In this document: positions 16,139-24,079 of the stretch, piece by piece
Numbering within the stretch: position 1 is the first letter of the stretch
Layout: each line of letters opens with the position of its first letter
The notes under the pieces: model-generated
What the model was told of the DNA's origin: nothing
What the model saw: the letters and a program-made list of their open reading frames with translations, nothing else
The model's database searches: none
Program-made: the position numbers and the translations under genes
Source of the DNA: Pedobacter cryoconitis
GTDB lineage: Bacteria > Bacteroidota > Bacteroidia > Sphingobacteriales > Sphingobacteriaceae
Reading direction: 5' to 3'
DNA length: 64,000 nucleotides
Assembly: GCF_014200595.1 (NCBI RefSeq)
Contig: NZ_JACHCG010000006.1
Location: forward strand, 1 to 64,000

Positions 16139-16984
16139 ATGGCAAACAGAAGATCATTTATTAAAAATAGTGTAGCAGGATTAATCATTGCCCAGCTGAC
16201 ACCGGTTATCGAAGTATTTGCGGGGGTTGAACATAATGCCCTTCCAGATTCAATTCAAAAAACCAAATTGCGGTTTGCCATTGCATCTGATGGCCATTAT
16301 GGTCAGCCAGGTACTCCTTATCAGGAAGATCATGAGCATATGATTGGCTGGCTGAAGGAAGCGCACCTTAAAACACCGCTGGATTTTGTAATTATCAATG
16401 GAGATCTTGTTCACGACCGTCCGGATCTGCTAATCGAAGTGAAAAATAAGTATTACGATAAGCTGCCCGTTCCATTTTATGCAGTGCCGGGTAACCATGA
16501 CCATGCAGATACTGTATTGTGGAAATCTGTTTTTGGTTATGAAGACAATTTCTCCATGCAAAAAAATGGGGTAGGTTTTATACTGGCCAATACTTCTGAT
16601 ACAAAAGGTATTTACCGCTGTCCGGATAATGTTTTTTTGCAAAGGGAACTGGAAAAATTCAAAACATTGCAAACGGTTTTTGTAATCCTGCATATTCCAC
16701 CACATATCTGGGTACCTCAAAATCCTTTTGTGGAATGTATTGAAACTGTTGATTTATTGCATAGTTATGAAAATGTAAAAGCTGTTTTCCATGGTCATGA
16801 CCATAGTTTGGACGGTGTGTTTTATACTGGAAAATTGCCTCATTTTTTTGATGCACATATCGGTGGCAGCTGGGGCACAAGTTACAGGGGCTACAGGATT
16901 GTAGAGGTCAATGAAGATGGAAAGATTACTACCTACCAGGTGAATGCAAGTAAAAACCCGACTTTAAACGAAACCAAATTTTAA
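16139..16984 (+). CDS. exported calcineurin-like metallophosphoesterase (Tat-type signal)
   Basis: A 281-residue protein. The N-terminus has RRSFIKNS followed by a hydrophobic stretch, a Tat-type signal. All metallophosphoesterase motifs are present: ASDGHYG (DxH), NGDLVHD (GDxxxD), PGNHDH (GNHD), ILHIPPH and FHGHDH (GHxH). The family hydrolyses phosphomono- or diesters with a dinuclear metal centre. The Met at 16139 is chosen because it starts the Tat signal; the frame is open 27 bases further up. It lies right behind the Oar-like receptor terminator on the same strand, so it probably belongs to that locus. Its substrate is unknown. Confidence 0.82.
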   Translation: MANRRSFIKNSVAGLIIAQLTPVIEVFAGVEHNALPDSIQKTKLRFAIASDGHYGQPGTPYQEDHEHMIGWLKEAHLKTPLDFVIINGDLVHDRPDLLIEVKNKYYDKLPVPFYAVPGNHDHADTVLWKSVFGYEDNFSMQKNGVGFILANTSDTKGIYRCPDNVFLQRELEKFKTLQTVFVILHIPPHIWVPQNPFVECIETVDLLHSYENVKAVFHGHDHSLDGVFYTGKLPHFFDAHIGGSWGTSYRGYRIVEVNEDGKITTYQVNASKNPTLNETKF

Positions 16985-17091
16985 GGCGGGCAAGTTAAGT
17001 GCTGAAGAAGTCCTGGTTAAGTAAATTGCTATACTTCATCCTATTAACCTATTCTTAACGCAGATTTAATCTCGTGCATATAAGATAAGTC

Positions 17092-17099
17092 TACTTTTG
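17092..17099 (+). promoter_or_regulatory. -7 promoter element of the second ECF sigma operon
   Basis: TACTTTTG matches TAnnTTTG and would start transcription near 17106, about 18 bases before the sigma-factor ATG. No convincing -33 element is seen. Confidence 0.4.
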
Positions 17100-17123
17100 A
17101 CGGAAAGGTGAGCTTGAAGAATA

Positions 17124-17666
17124 ATGATGATGGATAAATACTTATTTCAAGAATTTTATCAACAGCATAAGAAAAGTGTTTTTGCTATCGTTAATCTGCG
17201 TCTTCCTGATCTGGAAGATACGAAAGATGTGGTACAGGAGATCTTTCTGGAACTGTGGCTTAAAAGGGATATGCTAATAGATATCCGGGATATTCAACCT
17301 TATTTATACGTCGTTGCCCGAAACCATGTCATCTCTGCTTTCAGAAGGAAAAATCTCCAGCTAAAGAATGAAGGCCTTTTATTAGAGGGTTTAAATACGC
17401 TTGATTACTCTGCGGAGGAAAATACGATGGCAAAGGAACTGCATCAGCAGATCAATGTGATTGTAGAAAAACTTCCTGAAACGACACGCCAGTGTTACCA
17501 GCTCAGCAAAAATGAGGGAAAGAAAAACAGGGAGATTGCTGATATCCTTAATATTTCAGAGAAAACTGTCCGCAATAATATTTCCGAGGCGCTAAAACGG
17601 TTAAGAATAACTTTGAAAGAAAACCATCCTGAGATCTTTATGCTATTCTTGTTTTTTCTTAAATAA
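17124..17666 (+). CDS. RNA polymerase ECF sigma factor of the SusCD locus
   Basis: A 180-residue sigma factor with region 2 (about 10-80, LEDTKDVVQEIFLELWLKRD) and region 4 (about 115-165, KKNREIADILNISEKTVRNNISEALKRLR; the two helices of the HTH are clear). Three Met codons in a row (17124, 17127, 17130) can all serve as start. It heads the sigma, FecR, SusC, SusD order typical of Bacteroidota polysaccharide utilisation loci under trans-envelope control. The C-terminal tail is hydrophobic (FMLFLFFLK), as in the sigma factor at 11130. Confidence 0.9.
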   Translation: MMMDKYLFQEFYQQHKKSVFAIVNLRLPDLEDTKDVVQEIFLELWLKRDMLIDIRDIQPYLYVVARNHVISAFRRKNLQLKNEGLLLEGLNTLDYSAEENTMAKELHQQINVIVEKLPETTRQCYQLSKNEGKKNREIADILNISEKTVRNNISEALKRLRITLKENHPEIFMLFLFFLK

Positions 17667-17796
17667 TTTTAAATCATCTTTTGGCAAAATCCTGCTGTCC
17701 CGGGCCTTATTCAGGCTAAGTAAAAACCTAATGTAAAGTTAACAATTCCTTAAAGGACATTCTGTGCCCGAGCGCGAGCTATATTAAAGCACAGTT

Positions 17797-18765
17797 TTGG
17801 ACGAGAAGATACAAGTATTATTTAAGCGGTACCAGGAAGGTACAGTTACAACCGAAGAACGCATTCTGGTAGAAACCTGGTTTGAGAGTTACCAGGGGCA
17901 GCAAAATAAAAAGCTAAGCTCTGAGGACGAAATATCAGTTTTTGAAGATCTTGATTCAAGAATAAATTCATTTTTAGCAGAAGATGTGCCGGTACGTAAA
18001 ATGAATTTTCGCTGGTTACAGATTGCAGCAGTATTTTTTACGCTGCTGGTTTCAGGTCTTTTCATGAGGAACAGGTTTACGAAAAAGCCTGTAAAGCCAG
18101 AAACTTTTACCGAAATCAGTTCACTCCGGGGAGTGAAAAAAGAGATCACACTGAAAGACGGGACTACGGTTTTCTTAAATTCAGGTTCCAGTATTTTTAT
18201 TTCTTCGCGGTTCGGGGAGGATAAAAGAGAGGTAAAGCTAACCGGGGAGGCCTTTTTCCAGGTACATCATGATGCAAGCAAACCATTTGTTATTCATTCG
18301 GGAAAATTACAAACCACTGTCCTTGGAACATCTTTCGATATCAGGGCCTATCCTGAAGATGAACAGCTGAAAATTAGCGTAGCTACGGGGAAAGTAAAAG
18401 TTGAAGGCAAAGGAACATCTTCAAAACCGGCATTATATGCCAAAGCTTTAACACACAACCAGGCGCTGGTTTACAATAGGGTAAAAGACAGCCACCGGGT
18501 CACTGCTGTAAATTCAGACTCTGTGAGTTCATGGCGCACTAATCATTTAATCTTCGAGAATGCTTCGTACGAAGAGATCGCCCGCTCACTGGGCCGCTGG
18601 TACAACCTGGATGTTACGCTGACAGCACCTCATGATCTTAAAAGATATACACTCAGTTTTTATAATGAACGGGCAGATAAAGTCCTTAATGTTTTATCAA
18701 ACTTAACCGGTATGACCTATAGTATGAATGGAAGGAAAGTCATTATTAACCCTAAGAAATCTTAA
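17797..18765 (+). CDS. FecR-family anti-sigma factor of the SusCD locus
   Basis: A 322-residue protein starting with TTG; no ATG lies near the beginning. It has an N-terminal cytoplasmic region (about 1-68), a membrane helix (about 70-88, WLQIAAVFFTLLVSGLFM), a FecR domain (about 105-215, with GTSFDIRAY and VATGKVKVEG) and a C-terminal DUF4974 domain (about 250-320, LIFENASYEEIARSLGRWYN). It would hold the upstream sigma factor until the STN domain of SusC signals substrate. The gap to the sigma gene is 130 bases, longer than usual, with an inverted repeat CTGTGC/GCACAG at 17762-17794. Confidence 0.88.
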   Translation: MDEKIQVLFKRYQEGTVTTEERILVETWFESYQGQQNKKLSSEDEISVFEDLDSRINSFLAEDVPVRKMNFRWLQIAAVFFTLLVSGLFMRNRFTKKPVKPETFTEISSLRGVKKEITLKDGTTVFLNSGSSIFISSRFGEDKREVKLTGEAFFQVHHDASKPFVIHSGKLQTTVLGTSFDIRAYPEDEQLKISVATGKVKVEGKGTSSKPALYAKALTHNQALVYNRVKDSHRVTAVNSDSVSSWRTNHLIFENASYEEIARSLGRWYNLDVTLTAPHDLKRYTLSFYNERADKVLNVLSNLTGMTYSMNGRKVIINPKKS

Positions 18766-18798
18766 GAAAAATGTAAAAAAGAGAGCAGTTTAAAAATG

Positions 18799-18842
18799 AG
18801 GACTGTGCAACCAGTCCCCATTGATGTTTTGCCTGAAAGGCA
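18799..18842 (+). promoter_or_regulatory. leader hairpins between the anti-sigma and SusC genes
   Basis: GGACTG (18800-18805) pairs with CAGTCC (18812-18817), and a second small stem TGCCT-GAA-AGGCA follows at 18830-18842. No T-run follows either stem. Position and order mirror the hairpin at 12780-12807 in the first sigma/anti-sigma locus. Confidence 0.5.
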
Positions 18843-18884
18843 CAAAAATTCAATAATCGTTCAAATTATTTATTTAACTCAAAA

Positions 18885-21800
18885 ATGCAAAAATTTTATC
18901 TTATCCCATTCTTAAAATCCACTAAATCAGGTGCGAAATCCGGAATGGTGAAATTAATGTTGGCCATTACGTTTTTCATCCAGTTTAGTCTTCCTGCGCT
19001 TGCAGCTGATGCACAAACAATGAATAATACTAATATTTCATTTACTGCAAATAATCTCACTTTAAAAGAGGTGTTTAAGATTATTGAGCGTAAATCGAAT
19101 TTCCTGATCGGTTATGATAATGTAATCGATACTAAAAAAAGAGTTTCTTTAACTGTCAATGCTAAATCGGTTTATTTTATATTAAAAGAACTGCTGAAGG
19201 ACTATAAAGGCAGTGTAACCCAGGTGGATAACAACCATGTCCTGATTAAAGTAGAGAAACAGGAAGAGGTGGTTGCTGCGGTGCCTGTAAAGTCTGTGGT
19301 ACCGGCAGTGCAGGTGGAGGTAAGGGGTGTAGTCACTGATATGAGTGGCCTGCCTTTGCCTGGCGTAACTGTTATGGACCTGATTTCGGGTAAAAAAACA
19401 GGTACAGATGCTGAAGGAAGGTACTTCATGAGTGTAGCTTCAGGATCAAAGCTGAGCTTCAACTATATCGGTTATGATAAACAGGAAGTGCTGATTACTA
19501 ACCAGACTGTAGTCAATATCAAACTGAAAGAATCAAGCAATTCATTGCAGGAGGTTGTGGCTATTGGTTATCAGAAAATACGCAAATCTGATGTTACAGG
19601 TGCAATCAGTAGTGTAAAAGCATCAGAATTGAATTTATCGGCACCAACCATAGGTCAGGCATTGGTAGGTAAAGTGGCTGGTGTGCAAGTTTCACAAACA
19701 AGTGGTGCACCTTATGCCGGTACAAAAATCCGTGTTCGTGGTATCGGATCACTGAATGCAAGTTCAGATCCTTTATATGTGATTGATGGATATCCGGCAG
19801 GAAATAATGTTTTCGTCAATCCTGAAGATATCGAAACGATCGACATTTTGAAAGATGCGGCATCGGCAGCGATCTACGGATCAAGGGCTTCGGGCGGTGT
19901 AGTAATGATCACAACCAAAAAAGGTAAAGATGGCAAGGGTAGATTTGAGTATGATGTACAGGCTGGTGTTACCCAATTAGGTAAAAAGATAAAACTGTTA
20001 AATGCAGATCAGTTTGAAGACCTGGTGATTAATGCACGGAATAACTCTTACAAAGATCTTTGGGTGAATGCAGGTAAAACCTGGAATGACGCGATGTATT
20101 CTGATAATAATGCGACCAGAACTGCGAATGTAGGTAACGGATCTTCTGTAAGTATTCCTGAGGATATCTATAATTTCGCTACCCAGCAAAAGATCGCACC
20201 TAAATATAATACAGACTGGCAGGATGAATTGTATAAAAATGCATTCTTTCAGCGTCATAATCTTGCCTTCTCAGGAGGTACTACAAATATCAGATATTTT
20301 ATGAGTGGTGGTTACCAGGATCAGGACGGTATCGTAGACAATACTGCTATGAAAACGCTGAACTTCAGGTCTAATATTGAAGCGGATGTAAGTAAAAGAT
20401 TGAAAGTAGGTGCTAATATTGCTTACACGCAAACCAATAGTAAAGAAGTAGCAGAAGGTCGTTTTAGTCCGATGATGGCTGCATTGCTTTATATTCCTTA
20501 CTTGCCTGCAAGAGATGCAAATGGTGCTCCGATAAAATACGGGATGAATGCACTGGCGAACCAGTATGGTTTCCAGGGAATAGAAAATCCACTGGCCTCA
20601 GTTGAAGAAACTAAAAGTAACAGGTTGGGTTACAGAACTACAATCAATGCAAACGCGACTTATCAGATCCTTGACGGACTTTCTTTCAAGGCTAACCTGG
20701 GTACACAATCTTACAATGAAAAATACGATTATTACCTGCCTACCAGTTTGAGTAACGGAGGCGGAAACCCACCTTATTCTCCATCGTCTATTGCAGCTGC
20801 AAATGCGATTGCCCAAACGCTGACACAGGTAGATAAGCTGGCGGAGTTTACCTTAAACTACGACAAGAAAATCGGTAAACACAATTTCAATTTACTGGGT
20901 GGTTATTCTGCGCAGCAAACTAACATTGATCTGATCAGGTTGAATGCCAAAGGGTTTACAAGCGATGCTATAGGTGAAATCACCGATAAGGGAGCAGATC
21001 CAAGTTTATTTACGCTTGATCCTTTGACTGGTAAATCTACCAATACGCTTCTGTCTTATTTCGGTCGTTTGAGTTATAATTATAATGGAAAGTATTTCCT
21101 GACAGGATCGATCCGTACGGATGGTTCATCAAGGTTCGGTCCTTTAAATAAATGGGGAACATTCCCTTCGGTATCTGCTGGATGGAGCCTGTCGCAAGAA
21201 GATTGGTACCATGACTTTTTAGGAGAGCAGTCTTCTGTTAAAATGAGAGCGAGCTGGGGATTGAGTGGAAATAATAATATTGGTAATTATAATGCGGTAC
21301 AAACTGTAAATTCTCCTACGGGGGCAGTATTCGGGGCAGGGGCTATTTCTTCGGCTGTTTTAGTAGGAAATGTTAAGGATCAGAATCTTGGCTGGGAATC
21401 TACTTCACAATATAATGTGGGTACTGATGTGACGATTCTTAAAAACCGGTTGTCATTTATTGTGAACTATTACCTGAGCAGATCTTATAATTTATTGTTC
21501 AACCAGCCAATTTCGGCTGTATCAGGTGCGACATCTATTCTTACGAATTTAAAAGACAGTAAGGTTCAGAATAAAGGGTTCGACTTCCAGGTAGATGGAA
21601 GAATCATCCAGAATAAGGACTTTACTTTTGGTGTGAGTGGAAATATCTCCTTAAACAGAAATAAAGTACTGGATCTTGGTGGTGCAAGTACAATTATTAC
21701 TGCCGGAGCAGAACGTTCTTATAAAACCCACATCACAGAAATGGGACAGCCAGTAGGTATGTTCTACGGTTTTAAAGCATTGGGAAGAATAACTGCTGAA

Positions 21801-22448
21801 AATATAGGTAAAGTTGCGCCTTCGGCTTCTTCTTCTAACCCTGCTAAAATTGGTGACCTTTATTTTGAAGATGTAAATCATGATGGGGTGATCAACGATA
21901 ATGATAAAACGGTTATCGGTAGCCCATATGCTAAATTTACTTACGGATTTGCGTTAACGGCTACTTATAAAGCTTTTGACTTCCGCGCTTCGTTTAATGG
22001 TTCTTATGGTAACAAAATATTAGACGGACAGGATTATTATCTGTACAATTTCGAGGGTTCAGGTAACCAGTATGTGCAGGTTGCAGACAGATATGTATCT
22101 CCGGATCAGCCAGGAAGTGGTTTAAACTACCGTCCGTCCCGCGCAGGAACACAAAGTAACAGTACACGTTTGTCATCATTCTATCTACAGGATGGATCTT
22201 ATCTGAGAATGACCAATGCTACTATAGGCTATAATGTTCCTAAGTTATTGAGTAAACGTTTAAAAGTTGAAAATATCAGGGTTTTTGCCAGTGTAGATAA
22301 CGCGTTTACCTTGACAAAATATAAAGGATATAACCCGGATGTAGATTATAACATTGGTACCAATGGTGCAAACTTAGCGCCGGGTGTGGATTATGGAAAT
22401 TATCCGATAGCCAGAGCATATAATTTAGGTATCAAATTAACATTCTAA
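18885..22448 (+). CDS. SusC/RagA-family TonB-linked outer-membrane transporter with STN domain
   Basis: A 1187-residue protein with a signal region (about 1-45, ending near ALAADAQ), an STN signalling domain (about 48-130, FTANNLTLKEVFKIIERKSN), a CarboxypepD_reg domain (about 145-225, GVVTDMSGLPLPGVTV), the plug (about 235-345, with SDVTGAISSVKASEL and YGSRASGGVVMITTKKG), and a C-terminal barrel ending in GIKLTF. SusC proteins import oligosaccharides captured with the SusD lipoprotein. The STN domain fits control by the upstream FecR/sigma pair. The adjacent GH92 gene points to mannose-containing glycans. Confidence 0.95.
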   Translation: MQKFYLIPFLKSTKSGAKSGMVKLMLAITFFIQFSLPALAADAQTMNNTNISFTANNLTLKEVFKIIERKSNFLIGYDNVIDTKKRVSLTVNAKSVYFILKELLKDYKGSVTQVDNNHVLIKVEKQEEVVAAVPVKSVVPAVQVEVRGVVTDMSGLPLPGVTVMDLISGKKTGTDAEGRYFMSVASGSKLSFNYIGYDKQEVLITNQTVVNIKLKESSNSLQEVVAIGYQKIRKSDVTGAISSVKASELNLSAPTIGQALVGKVAGVQVSQTSGAPYAGTKIRVRGIGSLNASSDPLYVIDGYPAGNNVFVNPEDIETIDILKDAASAAIYGSRASGGVVMITTKKGKDGKGRFEYDVQAGVTQLGKKIKLLNADQFEDLVINARNNSYKDLWVNAGKTWNDAMYSDNNATRTANVGNGSSVSIPEDIYNFATQQKIAPKYNTDWQDELYKNAFFQRHNLAFSGGTTNIRYFMSGGYQDQDGIVDNTAMKTLNFRSNIEADVSKRLKVGANIAYTQTNSKEVAEGRFSPMMAALLYIPYLPARDANGAPIKYGMNALANQYGFQGIENPLASVEETKSNRLGYRTTINANATYQILDGLSFKANLGTQSYNEKYDYYLPTSLSNGGGNPPYSPSSIAAANAIAQTLTQVDKLAEFTLNYDKKIGKHNFNLLGGYSAQQTNIDLIRLNAKGFTSDAIGEITDKGADPSLFTLDPLTGKSTNTLLSYFGRLSYNYNGKYFLTGSIRTDGSSRFGPLNKWGTFPSVSAGWSLSQEDWYHDFLGEQSSVKMRASWGLSGNNNIGNYNAVQTVNSPTGAVFGAGAISSAVLVGNVKDQNLGWESTSQYNVGTDVTILKNRLSFIVNYYLSRSYNLLFNQPISAVSGATSILTNLKDSKVQNKGFDFQVDGRIIQNKDFTFGVSGNISLNRNKVLDLGGASTIITAGAERSYKTHITEMGQPVGMFYGFKALGRITAENIGKVAPSASSSNPAKIGDLYFEDVNHDGVINDNDKTVIGSPYAKFTYGFALTATYKAFDFRASFNGSYGNKILDGQDYYLYNFEGSGNQYVQVADRYVSPDQPGSGLNYRPSRAGTQSNSTRLSSFYLQDGSYLRMTNATIGYNVPKLLSKRLKVENIRVFASVDNAFTLTKYKGYNPDVDYNIGTNGANLAPGVDYGNYPIARAYNLGIKLTF

Positions 22449-22473
22449 GCATAATTAATATAAAAATATAGTA

Positions 22474-23997
22474 ATGAAAAGATATACGGTCATATTTTTC
22501 CTGGGGTTTGCAGTACTAACTTCTTGTAAAAAGAGCTTTGTGGAACAGGACAATCCCAATGCGACAACAGTAGACAATTTCTTTAAGTCTGAAAACAGCG
22601 TTTTATTGGCTGTAAACGGGGCTTATACTTCATTAAGAAGTGGTAATAATATTGGCGAGACCAGTGGTTTATTTACGGATGAGCGTTCTGATGATACAGG
22701 GACGAATGATTCACAGTCAAATTCGGGGGAGCCTTTCCAGTTTGGTAATTTTAGTATTTTACCAAGTAATACTTATTTAAAGTCTCACTGGTCAAGTTTG
22801 TATGCAACGATAGCACAGTGTAATAGTATTACAACGAATATTGATAAAGTAACTTTCGCTAATGGTGATACTAAAACGCAGTATCTGGCGGAAACTAAAT
22901 TTATCAGGGCGTTAATGTACTTCCATTTAGTGAGAAAGTGGGGGGATGTCCCTTTGGTTACTAAAACTTTAACGACAACTGCCGAAATCACGGCAAATAC
23001 TTATCGTCAGCCACAAGCAACTGTATATGCACAGATCGTAACTGATTTGAAGGATGCACTGGGCAGTAATCTGCCTAATCTGCAAACAGGTGCTAATGCA
23101 GGCCGTGTATCTAAAGCAGCGATCAATGGATTACTGGGACAGGTATATTTAACCATGGCCTCTACACTGGATAACAATAAAGCAGAGAACCTGACCAATG
23201 CCAATACCTATCTGACTGCTGCTTATGCGATGCGTCCGTTCAGCAACCTGAAGGATATTCCTTATACAGATGTTTTTGATGTAGCTAAAAAGACGACTAA
23301 TCCTGAAATGATCTTGTCTATCGTAAATAAACAGGGTGATATTACTTACAGCTCGAGTATCGCGGCTAACAACCAGCCTTTGGGAGAAACGATTAATTCT
23401 CTTAAAACAGGATTGGGAGTTGGTGGAAATGTTACACCAGATTTAATCAACGATTATGAAGCTAACGATCCAAGGAAAAACTTCTCTGTAAAATATGCTG
23501 CAAATCCACAGGTACAGGATTGGTTTGTGACCAAATACCGTGATGCCAGTGCTGCGGCAGGTGTAAATGGCTACGGAGGAAATGATACGCCATTGATGCG
23601 TTATGCTGATATCATCCTGATGCTTGCAGAAGTAAATATGGATCTGGGTAATACTGGCGCTGCTATTCAATATTTAGATATGGTACGCGCAAGAGCAGGG
23701 ATGCCTTTATATGCTGTTGCGTCTATGGACCCAAAGTATACGGCTAAATATCCTACGCTGAAACTGGCAATTTTACATGAGCGCAGAGTGGAGCTGGCTT
23801 TTGAACACCAGCGCTGGTTTGATCTGATCAGGTTCTTTACTACACCTGAACTTGTTGCTTTTTTCCAGGCAAAATCACAAGCTGCTTTTGGAAATGCAAA
23901 GCTGGCTAACTTTGGTACAAAGGATAGATTTTTCCCTATTCCATTCGATGAGTACAAGCTTGATCCTCAGAAAATGTACCAGAATCCTGGATATTAA
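22474..23997 (+). CDS. SusD/RagB-family glycan-binding lipoprotein
   Basis: A 507-residue outer-membrane lipoprotein. The lipobox is FAVLTSC, with the acylated Cys near residue 18. TPR-like helices carry the SusD signatures FIRALMYFHLVRKWGDVPLV (about 143-162) and RYADIILMLAEVNMDLGN, and the C-terminal RRVELAFEHQRWFDLIRF block is typical. It starts 25 bases after SusC and forms the lid of the SusCD complex. It ends in a strong terminator. Confidence 0.95.
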   Translation: MKRYTVIFFLGFAVLTSCKKSFVEQDNPNATTVDNFFKSENSVLLAVNGAYTSLRSGNNIGETSGLFTDERSDDTGTNDSQSNSGEPFQFGNFSILPSNTYLKSHWSSLYATIAQCNSITTNIDKVTFANGDTKTQYLAETKFIRALMYFHLVRKWGDVPLVTKTLTTTAEITANTYRQPQATVYAQIVTDLKDALGSNLPNLQTGANAGRVSKAAINGLLGQVYLTMASTLDNNKAENLTNANTYLTAAYAMRPFSNLKDIPYTDVFDVAKKTTNPEMILSIVNKQGDITYSSSIAANNQPLGETINSLKTGLGVGGNVTPDLINDYEANDPRKNFSVKYAANPQVQDWFVTKYRDASAAAGVNGYGGNDTPLMRYADIILMLAEVNMDLGNTGAAIQYLDMVRARAGMPLYAVASMDPKYTAKYPTLKLAILHERRVELAFEHQRWFDLIRFFTTPELVAFFQAKSQAAFGNAKLANFGTKDRFFPIPFDEYKLDPQKMYQNPGY

Positions 23998-24012
23998 TTT
24001 GACTACCCTTTC

Positions 24013-24055
24013 AAGCCAACCCTTTATTTCCAATAAAGGGTTGGCTTTTTTTTTA
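24013..24055 (+). terminator. strong Rho-independent terminator behind susD
   Basis: AAGCCAACCCTTTATT (24013-24028), loop TCC and AATAAAGGGTTGGCTT (24032-24047) form a perfect 16-bp stem followed by a run of T. It separates SusCD from the GH92 gene. Confidence 0.85.
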
Positions 24056-24079
24056 ATCTGAATTTTAATTTTACCTGTC

